Source: Oopsacas minuta (lineage: Eukaryota; Porifera; Hexactinellida; Lyssacinosida; Leucopsacidae). Taken from it: 64,000 nt of DNA. How positions within the stretch are numbered: position 1 is the first letter of the stretch; the number at the start of each line of letters is the position of its first letter. Location: positions 860,050 to 924,049 of the forward strand of contig JAKMXF010000066.1 in the NCBI GenBank assembly GCA_024704765.1, read 5' to 3'. A program made the position numbers and the translations under genes. The notes beneath the pieces are model-generated. The model ran no database searches. It saw only the letters and a program-made list of their open reading frames with translations, and was not told the DNA's origin. This document shows, piece after piece, positions 20,533-33,200 of the stretch.

Positions 20533-20922
20533 ATCACTTAGCTATCATATGATTAATATTAATGCGTATAGATCTACAAGTTACGTCACTTTATATATCT
20601 TCACACGCCCCTGCATTCCTATATCGGGTTGATGTTGCCTAGGCTTGTCATATGCAGAATGGCTTTATTTTAATTCATAAGGTAATCTAAGGAATATAAT
20701 GGATAACTGATTCCTGTCATATGATAGTGGTGAAGAATCTTTGGTTGTGACGTCACGCATGTAATCATGTGCCCCTTATTGAGAGCGCCAGTGTTTGTAT
20801 TTATTAATATTTATCTATGTCTATAATCCATATGAGAACATAAATACACAAGAAGCTAGGTAGGACCTATAGTCCATGATCACACACTAATTCTTATTTC
20901 TATAAATAGCTAAAATAGACTT
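20533..20922. other. Convergent intergenic region TIMM50 / cofilin
   Basis: These 390 nt lie between two stop codons. I see no coding sequence. A full CRE palindrome GTGACGTCAC lies at 20747-20756, and the rest is AT-rich. Both 3' UTRs must lie here. Confidence 0.6.
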
Positions 20923-21947
20923 CTAAGTAGATCCTGATTTTGATATGATTTGAGTTTTCAATTCTTTGAAGTCGATTAAATCACCCGCTTCTGTTATATG
21001 GAGATCTACAAAGGAGGCTGGTGTTACTTTCTTCAGAGCATCTTTTGAGCTAGAGTACAGCATCTTGTGCTTTATCTTGCCGTTATCTGGATTGCTAAAA
21101 ACAAACAATAAATAATATAATAAACAAATTTTGAAGCTTTCTCTTCCCTCTTATTAGAAATGTAAGTACAGTAATCTCCCGTTAGTAACGAAGAGATTCT
21201 AAATGAAACCGGTGTTTCGTTATAACTAGAGGTTACTGTAAACGGGGGAAGATAGCACTCTAGAATAACTTACTAATGAAAGAGGATATTCTTGTCAAGA
21301 ACTCTTCCACCCTTATCACACACATAATTGAAGTACATGTATCTGGGCTCACTAGGATTGTCATTTAGTTTCGCGTGGAGTAACTCCAAAGCTTTCTGTG
21401 TCTTCTTCTCTGAATCAACTGGCGATTCCTTGAGATTTACCAATATCTCCTCTTGGCTGTCATCTAGCTTCACTACTTCGATACACTTATTGTCATCTGA
21501 TATTTTGAATATAGCATACCTCTGTTTACGTAGCTTGACATCATTCATTATAGTCTTCGCATCTTCATGAACTTCCACACCGGATGTTGCCTAGATAACA
21601 CTAATAATATTTTGCTACTTCTAATATCAATGGTAAGTGTTATACACCCCTGATGGTACCATGTTCCCCCTGGTATACCGAACTTATTGTTCCCGTTAGA
21701 ACACGGATATATAGAAATACCAGCTTATATCGAGGTGTGAAATTGTACACAAATATGTCATAAACCGTTAAAGTAACATAATTCCATTGGTTATATATCG
21801 GAATAACTATTGAGGTCCTTGGAGTTTAGATATAACGAGAATTGAATGTTAAAATAAGCGTTGGTGGTGGAGGAGGGTGTAATACCTCTACCCATGAGGT
21901 ATCGCCTCCTACACCCTACACCATAGGTTCATGAGATAACTCACCAT
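20923..21947 (-). CDS. Cofilin / actin-depolymerising factor
   Basis: ADF/cofilin-family protein that severs and depolymerises actin filaments, cytosolic. Three coding exons: 21947-21945 (the ATG codon alone, followed by a strong GTGAGT donor), 21590-21274 and 21094-20923, 163 residues. The second exon begins ATSGVEVHEDAK (human cofilin ASGVTVNDEV) and has the divergent LRKQRYAIFKISDDNKCIEV block. The third has the actin-binding long-helix region KHKMLYSSSKDALKKV (human KSKMIYASSKDALKK). The ATG-only first coding exon matches vertebrate cofilin genes. Intron 2 carries a 74-bp inverted-repeat element, and intron 1 carries degenerate relatives and a short hairpin (about 21878-21916). It stands head to head with NUDT14, 298 nt apart. 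Confidence 0.92.
21167..21240. mobile_element. 74-bp TA-flanked inverted-repeat element in cofilin intron 2
   Basis: It begins TACAGTAATCTCCCGTTAGT and ends, reading inward on the other strand, TACAGTAACCTCTAGTTATA. The terminal repeats match at most positions for about 25 nt, including the inner ACGAA. There is no coding capacity. The architecture is that of a pogo/Tigger-like MITE, but the sequence differs from the CAGTCAATTCC type, so it is a second subfamily. Confidence 0.65.
21677..21848. repeat. Degenerate element-like sequence in cofilin intron 1
   Basis: It contains words shared with the other elements: GAACACGGATATATAGAAAT, CAGCTTATATCGAGG and TTTAGATATAACGAGAATTG. Similar debris occurs at about 9918-10036 in an intron of the 878-residue gene. 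The ends are too worn to define. Confidence 0.4.
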
Positions 21948-22245
21948 TATTCAAAAATAATCTCAGTTAGTAAATCAACAATAAAAGTGCAAGAATAAAG
22001 CCTAATAGAATTCAATGCATTTATACTACTCATTTGAATCTGTATATTATATTACTTCCTTATATGGTAATACTCTTTATACAGATTTATAGCTTTATTT
22101 GGTCAAATTGTTTTCTTTGCACTTTCAAATTATGTTTGTTTTATTTATGTCCTGTTATGGTGATGTTATTTGCTACATAACAACCGTATAAGCACACAAA
22201 TATGTAGAGTCTTACGATACCAATATTCTAAAATTAGTTACACAT

Positions 22246-23241
22246 ATGGCTGATAATGCGGCTAACCTAGGGGAGGGTCTGAGGATCGGAGAAGTCAGTT
22301 TTACTCCCATACAGTCCTCACCTTATATCGCTCCTTACAGGATGAAGTTTATACAGGTTAGTTATTTGTTTACAAACAAATGTTTACTTATTTGTTTGTT
22401 TGTTTGTTTGTTTGTTGTTTAGAATGATAAGAAGAGAGTATGGGATTGTGTGAAGGCACATGACAGGTAATCTGAGGTGTTAGATTAATCATATTTATGT
22501 AATAAATGGATATCTTTTAGTTTATCAATTCTGTTATTTAATACTTCTACAAAAGAGCTGGTTATAGTCAAGCAATTCAGACCTGGTAAATATTGTCTAT
22601 TTGTTTGTTTATTTGTTAATTATTTGTTTACTTGTTTACAGCTGTTTACGCTCGTAAGCTGTTTGATAAGCTAGAGAAGGAAGGAACCATGGATTTGTCT
22701 AAACTGTCAGAATTAACAGAAATAAAACAGGACTCCCTCTGTAACAGCAGGGAGGGTATCACATATGAAGTCTGTGCTGGTCTGGTTGATAAGAATAAAC
22801 CCTTGGAAGAGATTGCGCAATCAGAAGTGAGCTATCATATTTACAAATATTGTAATTATGTAATAGGAATGTTTGTTGCTATGTAGGCATGGGAGGAATG
22901 TGGGTATAGAGTACCTCTGGAGAATATTAAGAAGTTTAATTCTTACCTTAGTAGTCTAGGACTCAGTGCTACTAAACATGTAAGTAACTAATCAACAAAC
23001 AAACAAACAAATTATCGCCTATTATACTCTACAGACAATGTTCTACGCAGAAGTGACCAATGAGATGCGAGTGGGGACAGGAGGTGGTCTGACTACTGAG
23101 CAAGAGGAGATAGAGGTGCTCCACCTGTCTCTGGGGGCAGCTAGACACCTCCTCTGGGATGAGACCAGGTTTAAATCATGTGGACTATGTCTTGCTATTA
23201 CCTGGTTCCTTACTACACAAGATATGAAGTTATATGATTAA
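22246..23241 (+). CDS. NUDT14: NUDT14, UDP-sugar diphosphatase (Nudix)
   Basis: Nudix hydrolase that splits UDP-glucose and other nucleoside diphosphate sugars. Six exons: 22246-22356, 22423-22466, 22521-22585, 22642-22826, 22887-22979 and 23035-23241, 234 residues (human 222). The blocks SLSILLFNTSTKELVIVKQF and RPAVYA match human [24 protein letters not shown]. The Nudix box is visible as GLVDKNKPLEEIAQ followed by SEAWEECGY, with its Mg-binding EAWEE. A conserved TMFYAEVTNEMR follows the box. Exon 4 ends right inside the Nudix box. An acceptor-like TTAG lies 8 nt before the ATG. It is divergent from cofilin. Confidence 0.93.
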
Positions 23242-23387
23242 TAATATGATATATTAATTATAGCAATGAGTACATTCCATTGGTTAGGAGTGTTTAATTA
23301 TTTGTCTAGCATTATAGCTATTGTAATTCAGATTTAAGGTAACACTACTCTTTATAAAGATATATTTATTGTAAGGATATTGGTTTA

Positions 23388-24866
23388 ATGAGTATAGATT
23401 TATTATTGTTATTGTTTACTACTCTGCTACTACTAGTCTGGTATGTGCTATACGGACGCCCCTCTACTGAACCACCTGGACCCTGGGGACTCCCATTAGT
23501 TGGATACCTTCCCTTCCTCGGTAAGAAAATGAACCTCACCATCAATAATCTAGCTAAGCGCTACGGGAATGTATTCCAGCTGAGAATGGGGTCTCGCAAA
23601 GTAGTAGTTATTAGTGGACAGAGGTGTGTTAGAGAAGCGTTGTTAAGGAGGGGATTGGAATTCGCAGGTAGACCCAATTTCTACTCATATACAGCCGTCA
23701 GTAAATTCGGATTCTCAGATATGAATCCATCCTTCAGGATGTATAAGAAGCAGACCATGAAGGCATTTGGGGAGTTCACCAAGACTCGGAGAAATGAACT
23801 ACAGCAGGTCGCGCATAACTCTGTAAACATGTTAATGAAAAAGTTTAAAGAGGCTAACAACATGCCATTTGACCCTAAGCGTGTCCTTGATAGAGTAGTA
23901 TGCACTATAATGGGATATATCTGTTACGGAGAGTTCTTTAACATAGAAGATGAGCTGGTGACGGCCCTGCTAGATAAAGCACAAGATTTTGCTACTTTTA
24001 TTGCCTTCGGTTTGGTCTGTGATTTCCTACCTTGGTCCAAGTTCCTCATACGTCATAAATTAAGGAGACTAGAAGAGCTGTTGTGTGTGTTTAATAAGTA
24101 TGCTGACAAAATAGCTATGGCTCATATTGGTAACTATGATGGAGAGAACATGCGGAGTATGTGTGACATATTCAGGAAAGTGGCAGAGGGTATGAATGAA
24201 GAGGAGAGAAAGGTGTTAAAAGTGGATGATGACATGCTCAAGAACCACTTATCTTCCATATTTGGTGCCGGATTTAGTACGACAGCTGGGACGCTAAAAT
24301 ATGCTATTTTAATAATGGCGATATATCCAGAAGTACAGACTAAAGTTCAACTGGAAATAGACTCAGTTATTGGGGGAGACAGATACCCAGCATTTGATGA
24401 TGAGAGTAGATTAGTGTATACATCAGCTGTTGTAACAGAGATATACAGATATCACTCTCTGGCAGCTCTAGGAGTGACACACTCCACCACTTGTAACACT
24501 ATATTTGAGGGTTATTTCATACGTAAAGATACACCTGTCATATTCAATATGTACTCAGCTCATAGAGATGATACCGTATTCACAGATCCAGAGAGATTCA
24601 TGCCGGAGAGATTCATAAGACTTGATGGGACCTTTAATTGTACCCTCGCCCAGTACGTCTCCCCTTATAGTATAGGGTTCAGGAGGTGTGCGGGGGAGCC
24701 TGTCGCACGGTTAGAGGTGTCAGTTTTCTTTGCTACTATTCTACAACAGTGTCGGATTGAATCAGCTCCTGACCACCCGCTAGACCTTGACAACTATATT
24801 ATGACATTTGGAATTTATCATAAACCATTCAAGGTCATATTCAGGTCTAGATTTGGGGAGTGGTGA
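23388..24866 (+). CDS. Microsomal cytochrome P450, CYP2-clan type, single exon
   Basis: Haem-thiolate monooxygenase of 492 residues, ER membrane. Domains in order: N-terminal signal anchor (LLLLLFTTLLLLVWYVLYG), proline-rich hinge (PPGPWGLPLVG), I-helix oxygen-activation region (FGAGFSTTAGT), ExxR of the K helix (EIYRYH), PERF-like element (DPERFMPERF) and the haem loop SIGFRRCAGEPVAR with the Cys ligand. The sequence is most like the CYP1/2/17 group; substrate unknown. The gene has no introns, unlike nearly all its neighbours, and no TAG acceptor immediately before the ATG. A TATA-like TTTATAAAG lies about 35 nt upstream. It could be a retrocopy, or an ancestrally intronless member. Confidence 0.92.
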   Translation: MSIDLLLLLFTTLLLLVWYVLYGRPSTEPPGPWGLPLVGYLPFLGKKMNLTINNLAKRYGNVFQLRMGSRKVVVISGQRCVREALLRRGLEFAGRPNFYSYTAVSKFGFSDMNPSFRMYKKQTMKAFGEFTKTRRNELQQVAHNSVNMLMKKFKEANNMPFDPKRVLDRVVCTIMGYICYGEFFNIEDELVTALLDKAQDFATFIAFGLVCDFLPWSKFLIRHKLRRLEELLCVFNKYADKIAMAHIGNYDGENMRSMCDIFRKVAEGMNEEERKVLKVDDDMLKNHLSSIFGAGFSTTAGTLKYAILIMAIYPEVQTKVQLEIDSVIGGDRYPAFDDESRLVYTSAVVTEIYRYHSLAALGVTHSTTCNTIFEGYFIRKDTPVIFNMYSAHRDDTVFTDPERFMPERFIRLDGTFNCTLAQYVSPYSIGFRRCAGEPVARLEVSVFFATILQQCRIESAPDHPLDLDNYIMTFGIYHKPFKVIFRSRFGEW

Positions 24867-24967
24867 TTGATTGTTTGTTTGTTGTTGTTTACTTGTTTGT
24901 TTACACATAATTATTGTTTATTTACTCGTAAGATATTTATTAGTATAATAATTAACTGATGTGATCG

Positions 24968-27900
24968 ATGAGCTCAACCAATCCTTTGCAATTCTCATTC
25001 CAGAGAGTCCGCCATACATTGGTCACTGTCTCTAAGATACCACATTCCTCACAGTTACTAGGACAACCATTAAATAATGCTAATATCGCTATTCAGAATT
25101 TACAAAATGAAATTTCACACCTAATCAGTTGTCATGGTTACGAGCTGGAATGTTATCTTCTTAAATCTCTGTTTTGTCACTCCCTGGAGACGGCTAGAGA
25201 CGATAGGAATGTACAGAAACTAGCCAATGAGGATTCGCAGGTACTAATAATACATTTTTTGACACCTTTATATGATTTATTTGTTTGTTTGTTTACAGGT
25301 TTATCTCCTCAAAATTCATCTCATGTCTGTGTACGAAAGACACAATTTTGTATCGCTTATCTCACATTCCTTTCAACAAGCATGTTGTCAAGTATTCAAT
25401 CCCAATTCTACCCTAGCAACGCTTGTGGTGGATAAGAATGCTCTCTCTAATCTTAACAAGGTACATACATATATATCTATTATAATATTTGTTCTTATTT
25501 ACTGTATTTAGGTGTTAAAACAATCTCTCCTCTATTCCTGTATCCTGTCTCTATCCCTACTCTCCTGTGACGTAATCAGCTCACAGGCAGAAGAGGTGTT
25601 ACATTCCTGTCTTCCTCTTATCACTGGGGATCAGTCTAGACAGGATTGGGTACATGAGGTTACCCCTGACGTCTTACAACTGATCCTATCTTATATGGTA
25701 TGTGTATATATCCACACATAATTATATACAGCTGATTATTGTGCTATTTTTAGCTACAAACAGCTGATCTGGATTCCTGTATGACTTCAAAGGAAATAAC
25801 AGAATTTATAATATTCCTTCAGAAAGAGCTCCATAGCAACCAACCTTACTCTCTGGTATTATCTCCATTAATCTACCAACATTCCTTAGATATATCTATA
25901 GCTACGCTTCTAGAACCTGCTATGTCCCGTATATCAGGTGTTAGTGAGCTATGTGATATGATACTAGAGCTGGGATACAGCTGTACCTATTCTAGGGAGG
26001 ATGTTGTAATGTTACTACAACAGCTGTCTATTCTACAGCTATCAGCTGGGTGTATTGCTAAGGTGTTAGGTAAGTGTTTGTTTGTTTATCTTATAGATAT
26101 ATTATTTGTTTATTTATTCTTAGGTTGCATGGCTACTCATCACAGAGACCTGACAGAACATGTCTCCTTATACCCTGGTATAGGACTAGACACAGACAGA
26201 CCCCATAAGGATACAGGAGAGGATCCTCAGTCTTGGGTGCTAGAAACCTTCATATCTGTCCTCAAGGATCTGGTACCGTCTCTCAACTGGAGAGAGGTTG
26301 TCCTTGCTCTAGACTACCCTGGTTTCTATCTACCAGACCCTGACAGTCTGTCTGTTATCATGAGAGCCTACAGACTAGCTACACAGGACCCATTCCCTAT
26401 AGACGCGTTATACAGGTGAGATTATGTAGTATGTACCGGATATAAGTACCATTCTCGTATATTCCTGTATATTTACTAATCTTGTGTGTTAGACCCTGGG
26501 AGAACAGAGAAGGACAGCTGAGTTGGTTACGTCAGGCGCTAAGCGGATATGCAGACTTTTCATTCGCTGATTATCAGTTCCGTAGAGTTACTATAGAACA
26601 GACTAAGTACCCCCCTGAAGATGAGACTAAAAATATTCTTACTTGGACAAGTTTGGACCTTATTGAGACCCTCTTGTCTCTAGCAGAGGGAGGACTATAC
26701 GATCAGGTTAGTATACATGCCAGGCCCGTTGCTATGGTTATGTAATGTTATTTCTAACAGGTGCTACCTCTATTCAGTTCTCCAATGAAACACTGCTCTG
26801 AGATTCTGTTGTTAGGCTTAGTGCAAGCTAAGAGCCAATGGAATGTGATACAGTTGGAGATTCTCTCTGTACTACTCCCTACATTCCTATCTACCCTTCC
26901 TGGTCCTGGATCCCACGCTATACTCAGTAGTGTTTGGCACGATCCTTCCCCTCGTGCTCAGGTAATTACTATAATTACAATAATTATATTAGTATGTTCC
27001 AAACCTGTAGCCCAGTCTATGGGGAGAGGTACACGTTGGTTTATATGATTATATTAACATCTATTGTTATGTAGGGTATTATGATGCACTCCTTGTCAGA
27101 CTGGTACACAAGGTCTGTAGATCCCTTTGATCAGAGCAGATTAACAAGAGTTCTGGAGATAGCACAGGACATGAAGTCACTAGTTAATCTCCTTAACACC
27201 GGATATCCCTTCCATTTTGCTATAGAACTAGCTTGCTTAGCTTGTAGGAGAGATTATCTCAAACTAGACATATGGTTAATGGAGAAGACTAAGATACACA
27301 GAGATATGTTTGTAGCTGCTTGTGTACAGTTCATAAGGAGTAGAGTACCTACACCTCTTATAGCTGACAAGATACCACACCTCAGTCAGGTAAGTATACC
27401 GTAACTATGAGGTGTTAGAATATTATACATTACATCTTTATGATATTTCATATGTAACAGTCAACTCCTGTTACATTGCAGCTAGAGGACCATGATAATT
27501 ACTTCGATATAACCGAAGGAATGTATGTTACTTTACCGGTTTGGGACCATATTTGTACAATTTCACACCTCAATATAATCGGGTATTTCTATATTTTCGT
27601 GTTTGATGTAACAGGAATTGCTTGTTTATAAATTTGTTGTTTAGGATATTGTACTCACAATCCTATCTTCAATAAATTCACATCAAACTACTCTCAGCTC
27701 AGATGTATCAGAAGCTCTACAGCAACTAGTTAGCGTATTCGGACCTCTACCTCCTCGTCCTAGACCACATTCTATATCTTTACCTAAACAGACAGATACT
27801 GGTTTCCCTACAGGACAGCTGGACCTCTCAGGTAATATACATAATATCACCTTAACAACAGGATAACAGCATTGGTATTCATCTAATATCTAATGCATTC

Positions 27901-30209
27901 TAATGCTACATACAGTAACTGAGTTATTTCAATACAGAATTAACTAAAGTTTGTATTTGTTCATTGTCTGAGTGTCTGAGTCCTATTTTCTTCAAACAAA
28001 TCAATCTCTCATCTGTTATATCCCGCATTCCTATCTTACATACCAGCATAATCATGTTGCTAATGTATTCAGCTATCATACATTCCTCTGCACTAGCTTG
28101 GTTGCTAAGACAATCCCAAAGAATGTCATCAACTCCTCTTTGACACATTTCATCTTTCAAACTCGGCAATTCATTGGCTAACACATACAGGGCTAGTAAC
28201 CCCTCATTCTTCATGACGTCATGTTTGGCCTGTATCAGGAATATTAAACTTTTCACACCTCCGTGTGTCCATATGTTACTGAGTCCTTCTGTGTGTCCTG
28301 TAGACCCCTTCACTAGTGTAGCTATAAGTCTACTGCTCTCTGATTGTATGTGTTCTATGCTGTGACATTCCATTTCTATAATTACTGATAGCATATCTAT
28401 ACCTGCTGTAAGGAATACGTGACAGGTACGAGAGGACTTAGTGAGTAGAGATCGTAGAGCTGATAGTACCTAATAGGAATGTGATATTTTATTAACACCT
28501 ATAAGCTAGTTAGTATACCTTAAATACGATAGATTCATTCTTAGAGGATAGATATCGTGACGCCAGAGCTGGTAAGAATTTATCACACAATTCGTCCTTA
28601 TTCTTGTGTGATACAGCTAGATTACGGAGAATAGACCAGCTAACGTATCCTATCTTTATACCCTGAGGATCATCACCTGCCTCTGTCAGGACATTAACTA
28701 GTATGTCTTGTAGCCCCCGGGACATCAGAGAAATACAATTCTCTTCGTTCCTAGCGAAATTAACCGCCAGAAATAGTGCACTACATTTAACACTTATGTC
28801 ATGTGAATCTAACCAATCAAATAACGAGCTAGTAATGACGTCATCTGAGTACAATAGCTTCATACACTCATCCTCTGTAGCTAGCATTCCTACAAGTTAT
28901 TGTTATTTATTTGTTTGCCTATTTGTTTACTTGTTTACTTACCTAACATCTCTAGTGCAGCTTGTCTAGTCTCCTTTACAGTATTCCATTTCCCGATGAG
29001 ACAGAGAGGTCTTCCTATCTTAGCTCTAACCATTTCTGATTTTAATTCATTCAAGTCTTCTGTCTCAATCAATTCTTTCAAGAATTCTAACAATTTGTCG
29101 ATGACTTCTTGCATTCCTACCTCTCCTAGCCTAGCAACCAGTATATCTGGTAGCTTGGCAACCATAAAGTGCTCTTGGCATGCTCTCCCGCACTCTATCA
29201 ACATTCTCAGAGCTCCAATAGCAGCCATTATACTGTCATGATCCTTACTCTCCTTTATAACTGTAGATACCGGAAGTAACACCCCCTCTGTCATTAGATC
29301 TATACCCAAATCATTATGTTCACAGGATATATTAGTTACTACTAAACACATCACACGGATTAAGGTGTTATCAGGCATGTTATTATTGGTATTTACTTCA
29401 TCTGTGAAGTGTTTGACTATACATTTAGCTCCTGAGTGCTGGAGTATCTGATCTTTACTGGGGTTATGATAGAACCCGAGATTACCCACACCTCTCATAA
29501 TCTAATTATGATATCATTAACAGGGGTACAAAATAGACCCATGGGTAACATACCTGCTGGATAACCTCCCTAGTAACCGTATCCTTCTTAAGAATGTTAA
29601 GTAGAGGTTTGATTAGCTGATCTGCTTTCTCCCTGAACGATTCCTTCTTAGCTAAGTCAGCTACCAGCTGTATGTGTGATAGTTCTGGTTCCTGATTAGT
29701 TAGTGATATAATCAGCTGTTCTATCAGCTGTGCTATGTCTCCTTCCTGTAGCTCATAAGCTGGGTCTAGACAGCTGGTAAGAATCTCCATGTAGATATTT
29801 ACAACTAAAGAACTAATAAACAAGCAAACAGAATATCATATGTTTAATTTTTTTATTGTTTGCAGGTCTGGGACTACAAACCCCTGGGAGTCTGTCACAG
29901 AGTCAGATGTTCCCAGGGACCTCTCTCTCCCTCCCTCCGACCCCCTCCTCTCCCCTCAAGCCCCCAGGCATGTACAGGAATGTTATACACGGTAAGTATA
30001 ATAGGTATACCAGCACATGGCAACGGATTGGACCCATGACCTTTGTTACCGAGCTATTTATAGGAATGGGACAGAACCCTTTGATGTTCCCTGGATCAGC
30101 TGTTGGAGAGTCTACCCCTTCCTATGGTGTCATGGGTAGAGGAGGAATAGCTGAGTCTCCGATTCAATCTCTGAACCCCTCTAGGTTCTCCTCCCGACAA
30201 CCTGTAAGC

Positions 30210-30246
<37 letters not shown>

Positions 30247-33200
30247 TACAATTAATCATACAGGAACAATCAGTAATAGAAAATAAAGCCAACCAATATT
30301 TCCAGAAGTTATACGTCACTAGCTTGACAGTAGAGATGTTCCTTTGTAAACTGAAAGGATTTAAGGACTCTACATCATCAGAGGACCGGTCCTTGTTCCA
30401 ATGTATACTCAAGAATATGTTTGATGAGTATCACTACTTCTCTCAATTTCCTTATAAGGAGTTAGAGATTACCGGACAGCTGTTTGGAGGGCTAATCAAT
30501 GAAGGACTGCTAGCTGTCCCGGATTTGGAACAAGCTCTAAAGTTAGTTCTGTTACTATATCAGCTGGTTATTATATATCACACCTCTGTTAATATATTGT
30601 ATTTACAGATGTGTGCTAGATGCCCTCAAGAAGCCGATAGATTCTAAGATGTTCCATTTTGGTATAGCAGCTCTATACAAATTTATTACTCGTATAAAGG
30701 AGAATCCTCAGTATTGCCAGCATATAGCTGCTATACCTCATTTCCATAATTTCCCTGCTCTCATACTCGAGTTTGTACAGTATGGTAAGAACCAAGAGCA
30801 CCCCCCTGCTTACTACCCAACCTTCTCTCCTATTGATGCTATGGGTTTGTTTAATCAGTTATTGTTTACTAGAATTAGTATTTGTTTATTAGAATTATTC
30901 TGTGGACCACCAAGGGGTATGTAACCCAGAAACCCCAGCTCTAAGCGATTAAACTGAAAATGTATAACGCAATATATCATACATAATCTTTGTGTTGTAA
31001 TTATACCACCAAAACATTAGAGTTTATGAATTAGCCTAATAGCTTATTGCTAGTAGTTTGGTTTCATTTTATTTCTACTTTCAACAAAGAATTATTACTG
31101 AAATTCTAGAATTATTTCTAAAAATAGAATAATACATCATTTACTTTTGTATTTTATTAATACTCAACCATTTGTATCTGTTCTAAGATTCGTCTTCTGC
31201 TCTGAGCAGCTATAAATAGAAGTTATATCCTTTTACGAATTTTAGCATTTCTTTAGAATTGAAACAAATAGTATTTTTATACATTCCTATAACGTTATTC
31301 CGTGATTAGGCAGAGATATGCAAACTGGACAGAGAAATACTCCACCCGCGGGACCTCAGTTAGCTGATGCTCCTATACCAGTATCTTCACAGGGGCCTGA
31401 TCTGTCCGCTACACAGACACCACTCCCTCCTCCCAATCAGCCTGTGTGAGTATTTATATTATTAGTAAATAACAATAATAACAATATATTTATATTCCTA
31501 TAGACCAGGTAACCCAGTGGGTAGCAAGAAGGAGCCTAGTCTCAGTAACACCCCAAAGATTGATACCCTTCTGTCTGCAGCGGAACAAGGAGAGGAGAAG
31601 GGATACATGCCTACCCCAGATATACAGGAGAAGGTCCATTTTATCTTCAATAACTTATCAGCTTCTAATCTAACTCAAAAGACTGATGACTTTAGGAAGT
31701 TAGTACAGACCGAGCACTACTCGTGGGCAGCTAGATATCTAGTACTGCAGGTGAGTTATGTGTACAATAGGTACTGATTATAAGAACACCGGATATAAGC
31801 ACTATCCTCTGGGAAACTGTTCTCATATATTCCTACTATATTGTGGTTGTATAGTATAGTCATACACTGGTGTACAACCCTTATGGTATTTATTGTTGTC
31901 TAGAGAGCCTCTACAGAACTAAACCTACACAACCTGTATATGAGCTTTCTAGATGCTTTTCAAGACTCCTGCTTCAATATAGCTGTATTGAGGGAGACTT
32001 ATAGGAATATTAAAGTCATTTTAAGGTCGGATAAGAATCTCAATAATATAGCTGACAGGACTCTGTTAAAATGCCTAGGACATTGGTTAGGTCTACAAAC
32101 CTTAGCTAAGAATAAACCTATACTACACATAGACCTAGCTGTTAAGGAATTGGTACTAGAGGCGTATCATAAAGGAATGCAGGACCTGTTATATGTGGTA
32201 CCATTTGTATCTAAGGTAAGAGAATGGAATGTTATATATCTACACAGGGGAGGTGTTATCTTGTCTCATAGGTGCTAGAGTCCTGTGCAGAGAGTAGAGT
32301 GTTTAAGCCACCTAACCCGTGGGTAATGGGAATAATGAGAGTATTAGCTGAGCTACACGCTATCCCGGATCTGAAACTAAACCTTAAATTTGAGATTGAG
32401 GTTCTCTGTAAGTACCTTTCTCTTGAGATATCTGAGGTTGATCCCTCTCAGCTGTTAGCTGATAAACAGTTGGTGGTTAATTACTGTCAGTTAAGCAAGG
32501 ATGATACAGATGATGTACTTAGATCTACCATAGATACAGGTATGTAGCATTGGTATTTGTGTGTTTATGATGATGTTTCTAATCTTCTTGCTCCTCTTAT
32601 AGAAGTTAAACCAGCTGCTTATGATACAACTACTCAACCAACAGGTATACATTCCATCTTACCATACCTGTAACTATGATATTATTATGTTATTTCTAGA
32701 TTCTAAACCTGCTTACTTCGATACTCCTCTACCTCCTCCAGGTGTGTACTCCTTAATTTGATTAACACCTGTATATAATATCCTCCTTTAGTTCCACAAC
32801 ATCCAGCTCTATATCAGTATCAAGCAATAAGCACTATACTCCCTAACATGAGTACTCTTGTTAATATTAATCCTCGTATAACTCTATTCCAAGCTTATCC
32901 TCAGTTACAATCTAATGTATGGCCAGCTATAGAACAAGCTATAAAGGATCTGATTAGACCTGTAGCAGAGAGGGCTATGAAGATAGCTCTCACTACTGCA
33001 GAGCATATTATTAAAAAGGTGTTACTTATATAACCACTTGTCTATACCGCCCGTTACAGGATAATTTACTGTTTGATTATTTAGGACTTTGCTCTTGATC
33101 CAGATGAGAACAGGATGAGGACAGCTGCTTATCATATGGTTAAACATATGGCAGCTGGTATGGCACTAATCACCTGTAGAGACCCTCTACACATAACGAT

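Noticed and set aside
23388-24866. P450 as a certain retrocopy or recent horizontal transfer
   Set aside because: It lacks introns, but I see no poly-A remnant or direct repeats, and composition matches its neighbours. Not enough evidence to claim either.
27972-29241. Several plus-strand open frames across the nested gene
   Set aside because: They are antisense shadows of the RAP1GDS1-like exons. The minus-strand reading gives spliced, in-frame armadillo sequence.
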